Source: Bradyrhizobium sp. JYMT SZCCT0428
GTDB taxonomy: Bacteria > Pseudomonadota > Alphaproteobacteria > Rhizobiales > Xanthobacteraceae
DNA: 64,000 nucleotides
Assembly (NCBI RefSeq): GCF_018131075.1
Contig: NZ_JAFCLS010000018.1
Span: 1-64,000 of the forward strand
Reading direction: 5' to 3'
The position numbers and the translations under genes are program-made. The notes beneath the pieces were generated by a model. It worked only from the letters and a program-made list of their open reading frames with translations. It was not told the origin of the DNA and did not search any database. Positions 29,567-39,141 of this stretch are shown here, piece after piece. The stretch's first letter is position 1. Each line of letters opens with the position of its first letter.

Positions 29567-29713
29567 GTGCCGGGCGAGCGTTCATGGGAGGCCGCGCTTG
29601 ATCTGGTCGATTTTAGCGTTTTGGTTTGCTATGAAAACTATCTTGCCTTCCTTGAGGCGAGTGCAGCCATCCTCGCCGGCTCCAAGTGGACTAATCATGA
29701 AAAGACCCGCTAG
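29567..29713 (+). CDS. Possible small protein with GTG start
   Basis: A 48-codon frame starts at GTG (VPGERSWEAALDLVDFSVLV) with GGAGG about ten bases upstream and ends NHEKTR. The middle, VCYENYLAFLEASAAILAGS, could be a helix. No family is recognised and the length is short, so this may be chance. Confidence 0.35.
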   Translation: MPGERSWEAALDLVDFSVLVCYENYLAFLEASAAILAGSKWTNHEKTR

Positions 29714-29878
29714 ATTGACCCGGCACGCCCGAACCATGCGTGGTGCATCGACAATCCCTTGCTCCGGGTCGTCAACGCCACCCGCGTCGGCCAGCTACGG
29801 TGTCCTACAACTTGTCCGCAGAGCCGAAGCTGGTCACTCTGCTGAGCTGCGCATCTCGAACTGGGGGGCTGGTGCCTG

Positions 29879-30490
29879 ATGTTATCGTCCGACAGGATCG
29901 CGCTGTTTATCGATGGCGCCAATCTCTACTCGACCTGCAGAGCGCTTGGTTTCGATGTCGATTACAAGCGTCTGCTCAGGGAATTCCAGAGCCGCGGTAC
30001 GCTGCTGCGGGCGTTCTATTTCACGACCATTATCGAGGATCAGGAATACACATCGGTCCGCCCCCTGATCGATTGGCTCGACTATAACGGCTACACCGTC
30101 GTCACCAAGCTCACCAAGGAGTTCATCGACCCCAGCGGCCGTCGCAAGGTGAAGGGCAGCATGAATATCGAGCTCGCCGTCCATGCGATGGAGCTTGCCG
30201 ATCATGTCGACCGGATGTTCCTGTTCTCGGGCGACGGCGACTTCCGCTCGCTGCTCGAAGCGGTGCAGCGCCGCGGCGTCCACGTGACCGTCATCTCGAC
30301 CATTGTCAGCCAGCCGCCGATGGTGGCGGACGACCTGCGGCGTCAGGCCGACGCCTTCATTGATCTTGCCGAATTGAAGCCAGTGCTGGGGCGTGACCCG
30401 TCGGAGCGGCCGGCGGCACGTGAGATACGCCAGCAATCGTCGCAAATCCCGTCGCACGTGACGATCAATGGAAATGACCTCAGGTCATGA
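29879..30490 (+). CDS. NYN-domain (LabA/DUF88) protein
   Basis: This 203-residue protein has the PIN-like NYN nuclease fold: FIDGANLY at the N-terminus (first acidic residue), then DWLDYNGYTVVTKLTKEFID, ELADHVDRMFLFSGDGDFRS with further Asp residues, and a C-terminal tail. Acidic clusters suggest metal-dependent RNase activity; family members include RNA-processing and LabA-type proteins. It starts with ATG immediately after a short non-coding stretch and has no clear operon partner. Substrate unknown. Confidence 0.85.
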   Translation: MLSSDRIALFIDGANLYSTCRALGFDVDYKRLLREFQSRGTLLRAFYFTTIIEDQEYTSVRPLIDWLDYNGYTVVTKLTKEFIDPSGRRKVKGSMNIELAVHAMELADHVDRMFLFSGDGDFRSLLEAVQRRGVHVTVISTIVSQPPMVADDLRRQADAFIDLAELKPVLGRDPSERPAAREIRQQSSQIPSHVTINGNDLRS

Positions 30491-30614
30491 TGTCTCCGGG
30501 ATGTCGTCCCGCTCATCCGTGCTGTGTTTGTTCTGATGACGAATCCCCGCGCGCAAAAGGGATTCGCGCACCGTCAAGAATTGACGGGATCGCGTCCCGA
30601 TGCATCATTGTGCG

Positions 30615-30869
30615 ATGTTCGGTTTCTTCAAAGGTTGCCGCCTGGCCCGCATGAGCAGCGGGCGCTTTTGCGTGGTGCGCGATCTCGGCCTCGTCAAGGG
30701 CGGCAAGGGCATGCGGTACCATGAGGTGGTGATCGCCTTCAGCGTCCGCGAGCTGCTGAAGTGGCTGCGCCAGCCGTCGGCGAAGCGGCTTGAGCCGGAG
30801 GCGGGTTCGCGAGCGAGCGTCTTGCCCCATGAACCAGAGGCGTTGGCTAACCTCGGACCACGCTCCTGA
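30615..30869 (+). CDS. Possible small protein
   Basis: An 84-codon frame begins MFGFFKGCRLARMSSGRFCV and has VVIAFSVRELLKWLRQPSAK. The first half is plausible; the end becomes random and overlaps the LysR gene on the other strand by 23 bp. It may be truncated or spurious. Nothing supports a function. Confidence 0.3.
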   Translation: MFGFFKGCRLARMSSGRFCVVRDLGLVKGGKGMRYHEVVIAFSVRELLKWLRQPSAKRLEPEAGSRASVLPHEPEALANLGPRS

Positions 30870-31704
30870 AGGCAGCCGAAAGCGCGGCAAGCGCATCGCG
30901 CGGCCGGCCGTCCTTGACCCTGGAGTGAAGCAAGACCGGCAAGCGCGGCAGATCGGGAAGCCCGAGCTTGGGGCCGACCTCGACGGCGCCGAATGGCAGC
31001 ATGCGCGGCGCCAATGCCGCAACGCCGAGCCCGGCCATGACGGCGGCTGCGACCGCCGCAACGCCGCCGCCGACGAAGATTTCCGTCCAGGGCACGTTCG
31101 CCGCATCGAGCAGCCGCCCGGCCATCGCCCGCACGCCGCAGGGCTCGGCCATCGTGGCAAGCGGCAAGGGCTCGCCCGCGCGATGCTGCCAGCCGGGTGC
31201 TGCGAACCAGCCGAACTTCTCTTCGGCGAGAATTTCACCGTCGCTCCGGCCTGCCTCAAAGCGGACGATCACCGTGTCGAGTTCCCGCCGGTCGAAGCTT
31301 TGAAGCAGGTCGGCCGATGATCCGATCCGGATTTCGATCAGCAGCTGCGGGTCCTGCGCGTTCATGCGCGCGATCAGCGCGGATAGCTCAGGTCCGGCAA
31401 CATGATCACTGATGCCGATGGTGAGGCGTTGCCGGGCACCGGCAAATACGGCGAGCGCGCGATCGTGCACCGCCAGGAGTTCGCGGGCGTGTTCGAGGAA
31501 GGTGGCACCGTGCGCCGAAAGCTGCACGTGGCGGGGCGTCCGCTCGATCAGCCGGCAGCCGAACCTCTCTTCGAGCCGCTTCAGCTTCAGGCTGACCGCG
31601 GCCTGCGTCGTCCGCATGGCCTCAGCCGCGCGCGTGAAACTGCCAAGCTCGGCGATACGGACGAAAGCCTTGACGGCATCGAGGTCGAGGGGGCGTTCGG
31701 TCAT
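30847..31704 (-). CDS. LysR-family transcriptional regulator
   Basis: This 285-residue protein has the N-terminal winged HTH (AELGSFTRAAEAMRTTQAAV, then SLKLKRLEERFGCRLIERTP) and a LysR effector domain thereafter. It would bind as a tetramer and respond to a small molecule. It is divergent from the tautomerase gene at 31816, 111 bp apart, the usual arrangement for a LysR regulator and its target. The effector is unknown. Confidence 0.92.
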   Translation of the reverse strand: MTERPLDLDAVKAFVRIAELGSFTRAAEAMRTTQAAVSLKLKRLEERFGCRLIERTPRHVQLSAHGATFLEHARELLAVHDRALAVFAGARQRLTIGISDHVAGPELSALIARMNAQDPQLLIEIRIGSSADLLQSFDRRELDTVIVRFEAGRSDGEILAEEKFGWFAAPGWQHRAGEPLPLATMAEPCGVRAMAGRLLDAANVPWTEIFVGGGVAAVAAAVMAGLGVAALAPRMLPFGAVEVGPKLGLPDLPRLPVLLHSRVKDGRPRDALAALSAAFRSVVRG

Positions 31705-31815
31705 TTCCAGCCATTATAGCTGATATCCGTATCCATAGCATACCAAAATAGCCTGATGGCGTTTAGCGTTCGGGCCAGGACAAAATGGACCGGGACAAAA
31801 TGGAAAGGATCAACT

Positions 31816-32193
31816 GTGCCGCTGCTTCGCATCTCACTGCGCGCCGGAAAGCCGGAAGCCTACCGTCAGGCGATCTTCGACAGCCTTTATCGTGCGATGC
31901 GCGAAGCGTTGAACGTGCCCGAAGACGACCAGTTCATGACCATCACGGAGCATGACGCAGCAAACTTCCGTTACGGCAATGCCTTTGGCGTCGTCCGGAG
32001 CGACGACCTCGTGTTTATCCAGATCACGGTGTTCGACACCCGCACCGCGGAACAGAAGAAGGCGCTGTTCCGGCGGATCGCGGCGTTGCTTGGCGAGCGC
32101 CCCGGCATACGGCCGGAGGACGTGTTCGTGAACATTCTCGACGCCGCGAAGGAGAATTGGTCCGTCGGCCACGGGCTCGCGCAATTCGCGTGA
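31816..32193 (+). CDS. Tautomerase-family protein
   Basis: This 125-residue protein starts at GTG so that, after removal of Met, Pro is N-terminal (PLLRISLRAGKPEAY), as tautomerase catalysis requires. GGCGATCTTC-encoded helix and VRSDDLVFIQITVFDTRTAE follow; it is longer than the 62-residue 4-oxalocrotonate type and resembles the larger tautomerase_2-like group. An AAAGGA ribosome site precedes. The substrate is unknown; the LysR gene upstream may control it. An in-frame ATG upstream was rejected because it would bury the proline. Confidence 0.85.
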   Translation: MPLLRISLRAGKPEAYRQAIFDSLYRAMREALNVPEDDQFMTITEHDAANFRYGNAFGVVRSDDLVFIQITVFDTRTAEQKKALFRRIAALLGERPGIRPEDVFVNILDAAKENWSVGHGLAQFA

Positions 32194-32318
32194 CAGAGGA
32201 TCGTTAGTCAGCTCGGAACCGTCTCGTATGCAGACGGAACCCATTCGCATGCAGATCTTTGATTGGCTCGGCCGGAAACATTGCTGCTTTGAGCCGTTCT
32301 CCATGGAAGGAGATTGCG

Positions 32319-32606
32319 ATGAGCACCTTCCGAGAGATAGCAGAGGCGCAGACCGAGCGGGTGATTGGACAGATGCCCGGCGATGAGCTGCTGGTGAGAG
32401 AAGGCCAGTCGCGGTTGCGGACAGCGGAGAGTGAGGCTGAACCTTCCGAGGATCGGGCCAAAGATCGCGCCAAGGATCGCGCCAAGGGTGCGGACCAGGG
32501 CATCGTCCGTGATGAGCGCGGACAGGAGCAGCCAAAGGACAAGGCGCGCGCCCAGCAGGTGAGCCGTGTGGACAAGGGCAGCGATCCGCCCGGCAAGAAG
32601 GCCTAG
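32319..32606 (+). CDS. Small charged protein with DRAK repeats
   Basis: This 95-residue protein begins MSTFREIAEAQTERVIGQMP and contains DRAKDRAKDRAKGADQ, then a Lys/Asp-rich tail ending DPPGKKA. It is hydrophilic and likely disordered with a helical N-terminus. AAGGAG precedes the ATG at 32319. The N-terminal half may be folded. It lies 56 bp upstream of a PPC/DUF296 gene on the same strand, so co-transcription is possible. Function unknown. Confidence 0.55.
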   Translation: MSTFREIAEAQTERVIGQMPGDELLVREGQSRLRTAESEAEPSEDRAKDRAKDRAKGADQGIVRDERGQEQPKDKARAQQVSRVDKGSDPPGKKA

Positions 32607-32661
32607 GCGCTCGCTGGCCGATGAGAAGCCGTGCGCGGCGGCCCGAAACCAGGAAGTCGAT

Positions 32662-33102
32662 ATGAAAAACCAGCTTGTTTCCGACGACCCCGGTGGGCGG
32701 ATCCACGTCATCATTCTGGATTCCGGCGAAGAAACGTTTGCGGCGCTGACGCGGTTTGCGAACGATGCAAAGATGACCGCGGCGTCCGTCACGGCGATAG
32801 GCGCCTTCGAAAGGGCTGTCGTCGGCTGGTTCGATTTTGCAACGAAAACCTACAAGAAGATCGAGGTCAACGAACAATGCGAAGTCCTGAGCGCGCTCGG
32901 CGACGTTGCCGTTGGCGATGACGGCAAGGCCAGTCTTCACGTCCACATCGTGCTCGGATTGTCCGACGGATCGACGCGGGGCGGCCATCTGCTTGCCGGC
33001 ACGGTGCGGCCCACACTCGAGGTGGTCCTGACCGAAGTCCCCGCCAGGTTGCGGCGGAAGAAGAAGGCCGACCTCGGCATTGCCCTCATCGATATCGGCT
33101 GA
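32662..33102 (+). CDS. PPC/DUF296 domain protein
   Basis: This 146-residue protein matches the PPC/DUF296 fold: HVIILDSGEETFAALTRFAN, then MTAASVTAIGAFERAVVGWF, LHVHIVLGLSDGSTRGGHLL with conserved His, and AGTVRPTLEVVLTEVPARLR. In bacteria such proteins bind metal or nucleotides; in plants the domain sits on AT-hook proteins. The ATG at 32662 was chosen because the longer frame adds basic residues outside the domain. Function in bacteria unknown. Confidence 0.85.
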   Translation: MKNQLVSDDPGGRIHVIILDSGEETFAALTRFANDAKMTAASVTAIGAFERAVVGWFDFATKTYKKIEVNEQCEVLSALGDVAVGDDGKASLHVHIVLGLSDGSTRGGHLLAGTVRPTLEVVLTEVPARLRRKKKADLGIALIDIG

Positions 33103-33203
33103 TCGCCACAAATGTTTGCCGCTGGACCCAGGCCGTAAGCAAACGTTTAGCCGAGGGCTATAAAATACCGGTGATCACGTCCTGTGTTAACCACCGGTTA
33201 GTC

Positions 33204-33728
33204 ATGCGCCTCCTGCCGATGAGCTCCGACAAGTCTTGGCGTTCGATCAAGGCGCAATGGAAGAAGGACGCTGAAAGCGTCGGCGAAGACTTTTCCACGT
33301 TTTCGAACGGAAGCTACGCGGCGTTCGACGCCCTGACCAAGGACGGCGACAACCCGACGCTGTATTGCCTTTCGGACGGAGAGAAGATTCACGCGGCCTG
33401 TCAGGTCAGCCGGCTGATGATGAGCAAATTCCCGACCCCGATCCTGCGCGCGCGCTTTGTCGTGGTCTCGCCGCTCTATGAACTCGGGGTCGCTACATCA
33501 GGCCAATACGCGCAGACCATGGTCGCCCTGTTCTCCGGGATCGTATGGTTGTCGCGCGACACGCTGTCGGCGGGTCATGTCCGCTTCTTCCTCAAGAGCC
33601 CCGGCGATGCGCAGTTCTTCGCGGCGCTGCAGGTCGTGACAGAGCATTCGCCGTTCTCGGCATTCGCGATCGACGGGGCGTTGATCGAGTGCAGCTTGAA
33701 AGAGGCGGAAGTTCCGGAAATGGCCTGA
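33204..33728 (+). CDS. Hypothetical protein
   Basis: This 174-residue protein begins MRLLPMSSDKSWRSIKAQWK and contains DGDNPTLYCLSDGEKIHAAC, LRARFVVVSPLYELGVAT and AGHVRFFLKSPGDAQFFAAL. Several helices and strands suggest a globular domain, but I cannot assign a family. Alternative starts at 33171 (GTG) or 33219 (ATG) exist; I picked the first ATG in good context. It precedes a GGDEF-EAL gene by 93 bp and might be in the same unit. Confidence 0.6.
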   Translation: MRLLPMSSDKSWRSIKAQWKKDAESVGEDFSTFSNGSYAAFDALTKDGDNPTLYCLSDGEKIHAACQVSRLMMSKFPTPILRARFVVVSPLYELGVATSGQYAQTMVALFSGIVWLSRDTLSAGHVRFFLKSPGDAQFFAALQVVTEHSPFSAFAIDGALIECSLKEAEVPEMA

Positions 33729-33821
33729 TCCGGACCCGCGCTTTAACCCCCCAATAACTGATTTTGCTAACGCCCTCTTGGGTTGTCTTCCCGTACAAAA
33801 GCGACCGTGGGGGCGGGCAAA

Positions 33822-36542
33822 ATGCCGGGAAGTGCATCGAATAGCGTCATCGCGGGGAGCCTGCGGCGGTCAACCGCCGGCGTGCTGTCCCGGATACGCC
33901 TCGGCGTGGTGCAGTGGCTGATTCTGTGCGCCGCGGCGATGGTGATCGCGATCATGCTCGGCACCGGCTATTTCGCGCTGCAATTCCGCGAGCGTGCGCT
34001 GGAAGTCGCCGAGCGCGAACTCAACAACACCGCGCTGCTGCTGTCGCGCCATTTCGACCAGCAGCTCAGCGATCTCCAGCACGTGCACGACGACGTCCTG
34101 AACTATGTCCGGGCGGACGGGGTCAACACACCAGACGAATTCGAGAAGAAAATGTCGACCTTGAGCGCGCATGAGATGGTGCGCACAAGGCTTGCGACGT
34201 TGCCGCATGTCGGCGCCCTGAATCTATTCAATGCCAAGGGCTGGCTGATCAATACCTCGCAGATGTGGCCGGTGGGGGACGTGAACATTTCCGACCGGCG
34301 CTATTTCCAGGAATTCACGTCGGGAAAGCCGACGCCCGACATGATCGTCGAACCGGTCGTCAGCAAGGTCACAAAGGTCTGGACCACGGTGTTCGCGCGC
34401 AAGATCGTCGGCCGCGATGGCGAGATCATCGGTTTTGCCAGCCGCGGCGTCGAGCCCTCGCATTTCGAGGATTTTGTCGGCTCCCTGGCGCTGGACGGCG
34501 ATACCGCGATTTCAATGATCCACCGTGACGGCACCATCATCGCCCGCTATCCGAAAGACCCAAAGCTGCTCGGCGTGAACGTCGCCAAGTCGCCGTCGTT
34601 TCAGCGGGCGCTCGTCCTGAACGGCAACATCTCGGGACGCTTCACCAGCTCGTCCCAGAATGAGGACAAGGTCGGTGCGGTCCGCTCGCTGATGCATTTT
34701 CCGATCCTGATCGTTGCGACGACCAAGACCGAGACCGCGCTGGCCGACTGGCGGGCGCAGACCAAGCTGCAGTTTTGCGCGGCGGCGCTGGCGATCATCG
34801 TCGTTGTCGTCATGATCTTCCTGATCGTGCGCCAGTTGCGCAGCCAGCATGCGGCAGCCCAGCACAAGCTGTCGGAAAAGACCCAGCATCTGGACGCCGC
34901 GATCAACAACATGACGCAGGGCCTGTTGCTGTTCGATTCCTCGGCCCGCCTCGTCGTCTGTAATCAGCAATATATCGACATGTTCGGCGTATCACCCGAC
35001 ATCGTCAAACCAGGTTGCCATTTGCGCGACATCATCCTGCATCGCCAGGAGCAGGGAAGCTTTGTCGGCGACGTCGACGCCTATTGCGCGAGATTTCTCA
35101 ACCCCACGGACGACGGCGTCCGGATCGTCGAGACGACGACACCTGACGGGCGCACGATCCAGCTGATCTACCAGCGCTCGCCGGACGGCGGCTGGGCGAC
35201 CACGCTGGAAGACGTGACCGAGAGGCGGCGCGTCCAGGCGAGGATCCAGCATCTTGCCCATTACGACTCGCTGACCAATCTGCCGAACCGAACGCTGTTC
35301 CAGCGCCATGCCGAGGCGCTGCTCGGGGAATCCGACGGCGCGCAATTCGCAATCCTCTACATCGATATCGACGAGTTCAAGCGCATCAACGATTCGCTCG
35401 GCCATCTGATCGGCGACGAATTCCTCAAGGGCGTCGCGGATCGCCTGCGCCAGTCGGTCGGGCCCGACGACTTCGTCGCCCGTCTCGGCGGCGATGAGTT
35501 CGCCGTCGTGCAGCGTGACGTCACGTGTGATAATGACGTCAGCATTCTGGTCGAGCGGATCTACGATCGGCTGCGGACGCCGTTCGATTGCAACGGCCAT
35601 CGCCTCTCCAGCGACGCCAGCATCGGCGTCGCAGTCGCGCCGCGTCACGGCTCCGATCTGTTCGCGCTGCTGAAGAGCGCTGATCTGGCGATGTATGCGG
35701 CGAAGGCGGCGGGCCGCCGTACCTATCGCTTCTTCGAACCGACCATGGAAAAGCAGGCCAACCATCGCCGCGAGCTCGAGAGCGATATGCGCGCGGCGCT
35801 GGTCGATGGCGGGTTCGAACTGCACTACCAGCCGCTGGTCGATTTGCGCAACGACGAGGTCAGGGGCTGCGAAGCGCTGCTGCGCTGGCGGCATCCGCTG
35901 CGCGGCATGGTTTCGCCCGCCGATTTCATTCCGGTGGCCGAGGAGACCGGCCTGATCGAGGAGATCGGACAATGGGTGCTGCGGACCGCCTGCGCCGAAG
36001 CTGTCACCTGGCCCGCGCATGTGCGCATCGCCGTCAACGTCTCGCCGGTCCAGTTCCGCTCGCAGTCGCTGTCGCTGAAGGTCGCCGCCGTACTCGCCGA
36101 CACCGGGCTCGATCCGCGCCGGCTGGAGCTTGAGATCACCGAGGCGGTCTTGATCGCGGACGATGACGCAGCGCTTGTTGCGCTGAACCAGCTCCGCGCG
36201 CTCGGGGTTCACATCGCGCTCGACGATTTCGGAACCGGCTATTCCTCGCTGCAATATCTGCAGCGCTTCCCGTTCGACAAGATCAAGATCGACCGCAGCT
36301 TCGTCAAGGAAGTCACCTGCAATTCGAGCTCGGCCTCCATCATCAAGGCGGTGGTGAGCATCGCCGCCGACCGCAACATGATCACGACGGCCGAAGGCGT
36401 CGAGACCTTGCAGCAGCGTGAAACCGTGCAGGATCTGGGCTGCACCCAGATGCAGGGATACCTGTTCAGCGCGGCGCGCCCCGCGCATGAAATCCGCGCG
36501 CTGCTGGCCGCGTGCCCGGCCGCGGTCGAGGATGCGGCGTAA
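33822..36542 (+). CDS. Cache-PAS-GGDEF-EAL protein
   Basis: This ~906-residue protein has a TM near the N-terminus (LILCAAAMVIAIMLGTGYFA), a dCache sensor to about 300, a second TM (FCAAALAIIVVVVMIFLIVR), PAS to about 470, GGDEF with RLGGDEFAVV (intact) and EAL with CEALLRW and DDFGTGYSSL. Both domains keep their key motifs, so it may make and degrade cyclic di-GMP, with the balance set by the signal. The start is taken as ATG 33822 with GGGGGCGGG upstream; TTG 33783 is an alternative. A dispersed repeat follows. Confidence 0.92.
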   Translation: MPGSASNSVIAGSLRRSTAGVLSRIRLGVVQWLILCAAAMVIAIMLGTGYFALQFRERALEVAERELNNTALLLSRHFDQQLSDLQHVHDDVLNYVRADGVNTPDEFEKKMSTLSAHEMVRTRLATLPHVGALNLFNAKGWLINTSQMWPVGDVNISDRRYFQEFTSGKPTPDMIVEPVVSKVTKVWTTVFARKIVGRDGEIIGFASRGVEPSHFEDFVGSLALDGDTAISMIHRDGTIIARYPKDPKLLGVNVAKSPSFQRALVLNGNISGRFTSSSQNEDKVGAVRSLMHFPILIVATTKTETALADWRAQTKLQFCAAALAIIVVVVMIFLIVRQLRSQHAAAQHKLSEKTQHLDAAINNMTQGLLLFDSSARLVVCNQQYIDMFGVSPDIVKPGCHLRDIILHRQEQGSFVGDVDAYCARFLNPTDDGVRIVETTTPDGRTIQLIYQRSPDGGWATTLEDVTERRRVQARIQHLAHYDSLTNLPNRTLFQRHAEALLGESDGAQFAILYIDIDEFKRINDSLGHLIGDEFLKGVADRLRQSVGPDDFVARLGGDEFAVVQRDVTCDNDVSILVERIYDRLRTPFDCNGHRLSSDASIGVAVAPRHGSDLFALLKSADLAMYAAKAAGRRTYRFFEPTMEKQANHRRELESDMRAALVDGGFELHYQPLVDLRNDEVRGCEALLRWRHPLRGMVSPADFIPVAEETGLIEEIGQWVLRTACAEAVTWPAHVRIAVNVSPVQFRSQSLSLKVAAVLADTGLDPRRLELEITEAVLIADDDAALVALNQLRALGVHIALDDFGTGYSSLQYLQRFPFDKIKIDRSFVKEVTCNSSSASIIKAVVSIAADRNMITTAEGVETLQQRETVQDLGCTQMQGYLFSAARPAHEIRALLAACPAAVEDAA

Positions 36543-36570
36543 CGGCCGCCGATTGCCGGCAGGATTCTTT

Positions 36571-36623
36571 TTGACGCGTTTCCTTCACGCGAACCGGGAT
36601 CCACTTCGCTCGGAAACGCTCTA
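36571..36623. repeat. Dispersed palindromic repeat, short form
   Basis: TTGACGCGTTTCC, CACGCGAACCGGGATCCAC, TTCGCTCGGAAACGCTCTA: the same layout as 61500-61553 with point changes. The arms GCGTTTCC/GGAAACGC pair. It lies between the GGDEF-EAL gene and the hybrid kinase. Confidence 0.75.
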
Positions 36624-39074
36624 CAGCCGCGCGTCTGAAATTGCCTTCCGCAGGATGCGCGACAGCGACTCGACCGAATAGGGTTTCTGGATCAGCTCGA
36701 AGCCGCGATGGGCATTTTCCGCCAGTACGTTGCTGTAACCGCTGGTCAGCACCACGGGCAGGCCCGGATAACGTTCGCGAATGACGCCGGCGAGCTCGAC
36801 CCCGTTCATACCGGGCATAATGACGTCGGAGAATACCAGATCGGCGGCAAACTCGTCTTCGGCCAGGATCGCCAGCGCGGTGTCGGCATTGTCGGCGCGG
36901 CGCACCATGTAGCCGAGGTCCTCCAGCAGCTCGGTGGAGAACTGTCCGACATCGTCATTGTCCTCGACGACGAGAACGCGGTAGCCGCGTCCGCGCGGGC
37001 CGGGCTCCTGGCCTTCGGCCGCGGCTTCCGCCGCCTGCGTCGGCATCGCGGCCTGCGGCAGGTAGATGGTGAAGGTCGCGCCCTGTCCGGGCTCGCTGAT
37101 CACAGCGATATCGCCGCCGGATTGCTTGGCAAAGCCGAAGGCCTGGCTGAGGCCGAGCCCGGTTCCCTTGCCGACTTCCTTGGTGGTGAAGAACGGTTCG
37201 AAGATCGCCTCGATGTGCTCGGGGGTGATACCGAGGCCGGTGTCGGTCATGGCGATGGCGACGAAGTCGCCGCTGCGTGCGCTCTGGGCACGCAGGGCAG
37301 GGACGGAATGAGCCTTCCTGACGCTGATCGCGAGCCGGCCTTCGCCCTCCATGGCGTCGCGAGCGTTGACCGCGAGATTGATCAGCGCGGTCTCGAACTG
37401 CGCGATATCGGCAATCGCGAAGCAGTCGGGCGCGGAAATATCGACCTCGATCCTGATTCTAGGGCCGACAAGCGGACGAACCAGCTGGGCGACCGCTTCG
37501 ACCTGGGCGCCGACATCGAACACCTGGGGCTTGAGCGGCTGCCGGCGGGCAAACGCCAGCAATTGCGCGGTCAGTTTCGAGGCGCGCTCCACGGTATCGG
37601 AAATCGCATCGATGTAACGCCGGCGCCGCTCATCCGGCAGGTCGCGGCGGCGCAGGAAATCGGTGGCCGAGCGGATGATGGTCAGGAGATTGTTGAAATC
37701 GTGCGCGACACCGCCGGTCAATTGGCCGACCGCTTCCATCTTCTGCGACTGCCGCAGCGCTTCCTCGCCCTTGCGGCGCTCGGTGATATCAATGGCTTCC
37801 GGAACCGCACCGATGACCGCGCCGTGCTGGTCGCGCAAGGGGCGCATCGCGAAGTCGAAATAGCGCTCGCCGACCGGCAGATGCAGCCGCATCTCGGTCT
37901 TCACCTCATCGCCCCTCATGACCGCGACGAAGGCATTGCGGACGGCGTCAGGCATGCCCTCGGTGGCGCCAAACCACGGCGTTTCCCAGAACGGCTTGCC
38001 AATGACGTCGGCGGCGTCGGCGCGAATCCCGTCCAGCGCCGTCTTGTTGGCGTAGAGCACATCGCCATGTGGATTGAGCAGCGCCTGGTACTGATGGCTG
38101 GTCTCGAAAATCGCGCGCATCTGGGCTTCGTTGGATTCCAGTTGCGCCGTCCGCTCCGTGATCCGCAGTTCCAGGGTTTCGTTAAGCCTCCGCAGATCGC
38201 TTTCGGCCTGCTTGGCGGCGGTGATGTCGTGGGCGACGCCGATGAAGCCGATGTGGTTTCCGGTCGGGTCCCAGCGCGGCTGGGATTCCGACCTCAGCCA
38301 GCGCCATTCGCCGTCGGCGCGCTTGTAGCGGGCCTCCAGCACGAACGGCTTCAGTGAGGCCTCGCCGGCGACCGATTCCTGCAGGATGCGCGGCAGATCG
38401 TCCGGATGCAGCACCTTGCGCCAGTCGAACCCGATCGCCTGCTCGAACGGCAATCCTAGGAAATCGACATAGGCCTGGTTGGCGAAAGAGCGCGTGCGGT
38501 CGAGCTTGGTGACCCAGATCGGGACGGGGGCGCTGTCGGCGATCAGGCGGAAGCGCTCCTCGCTTTCGCGCAGCGTTTCCTGGGCCAGCATTTGGCCTGA
38601 CACGTCGAGATCGGCGCCGACCAGGCGCAGCGCGCGACCGTCGCGGCCGCGCTCGATCTTGGCAACGACGCGGATCCATCTGATGTCGCCGTCATTCGGC
38701 CGGATGATGCGGTATTCGGCCGAATAGTCCTGGCTGTCGCTCCGCAGCACGCCGAACAGATGTTTGACCGTCCGCTCGCGATCTTCGGGATGGATTCGAC
38801 TGACCCAGTCCGAATAGGTCTCGCTGGCCGCCTCGGGTGGCAGCCCGTGAACGAGGAGGTATTCCGGAGAGCGGCGATTCTTGACGCCGTCGCGAAAATC
38901 GATTTCGAGGCCGCCGACACCGGCTATTCGCTGGATCCGCGCCAGCTCCGCCTCGCGTTCCTGCAGCGCGCGATGAGCCCGGTCGCGCTCGCGCGCGATT
39001 TCTTCGAGATGTTGACGCAGCCTTTCCGCAGCGGCTGCCTCGGGAAGTGGGTTGGAATGATCAGGAGGAGTCAT
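36621..39074 (-). CDS. Hybrid histidine kinase (3 PAS, HisKA, HATPase, REC)
   Basis: This 817-residue soluble hybrid kinase has three PAS domains (around 40-160, 175-300 and 320-440), HisKA with GGVAHDFNNLL, HATPase with NLAVNARDAM and GTGLGLS, and a C-terminal receiver (VVEDNDDVGQFSTELLED, acceptor Asp in VFSDVIMPGMNGVE). No membrane helix is seen. PAS ligands are unknown. It has no genetically linked response regulator with an output, so a phosphotransfer protein elsewhere is needed. The start at 39074 avoids an odd Arg-rich extension. Confidence 0.9.
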   Translation of the reverse strand: MTPPDHSNPLPEAAAAERLRQHLEEIARERDRAHRALQEREAELARIQRIAGVGGLEIDFRDGVKNRRSPEYLLVHGLPPEAASETYSDWVSRIHPEDRERTVKHLFGVLRSDSQDYSAEYRIIRPNDGDIRWIRVVAKIERGRDGRALRLVGADLDVSGQMLAQETLRESEERFRLIADSAPVPIWVTKLDRTRSFANQAYVDFLGLPFEQAIGFDWRKVLHPDDLPRILQESVAGEASLKPFVLEARYKRADGEWRWLRSESQPRWDPTGNHIGFIGVAHDITAAKQAESDLRRLNETLELRITERTAQLESNEAQMRAIFETSHQYQALLNPHGDVLYANKTALDGIRADAADVIGKPFWETPWFGATEGMPDAVRNAFVAVMRGDEVKTEMRLHLPVGERYFDFAMRPLRDQHGAVIGAVPEAIDITERRKGEEALRQSQKMEAVGQLTGGVAHDFNNLLTIIRSATDFLRRRDLPDERRRRYIDAISDTVERASKLTAQLLAFARRQPLKPQVFDVGAQVEAVAQLVRPLVGPRIRIEVDISAPDCFAIADIAQFETALINLAVNARDAMEGEGRLAISVRKAHSVPALRAQSARSGDFVAIAMTDTGLGITPEHIEAIFEPFFTTKEVGKGTGLGLSQAFGFAKQSGGDIAVISEPGQGATFTIYLPQAAMPTQAAEAAAEGQEPGPRGRGYRVLVVEDNDDVGQFSTELLEDLGYMVRRADNADTALAILAEDEFAADLVFSDVIMPGMNGVELAGVIRERYPGLPVVLTSGYSNVLAENAHRGFELIQKPYSVESLSRILRKAISDARL

Positions 39075-39141
39075 ACGCGCCCGCAAGCCTCTTGCGGCAC
39101 TCTCACACAAGAGGCGCAAGGTTTGCCAGCATCATTTGCTT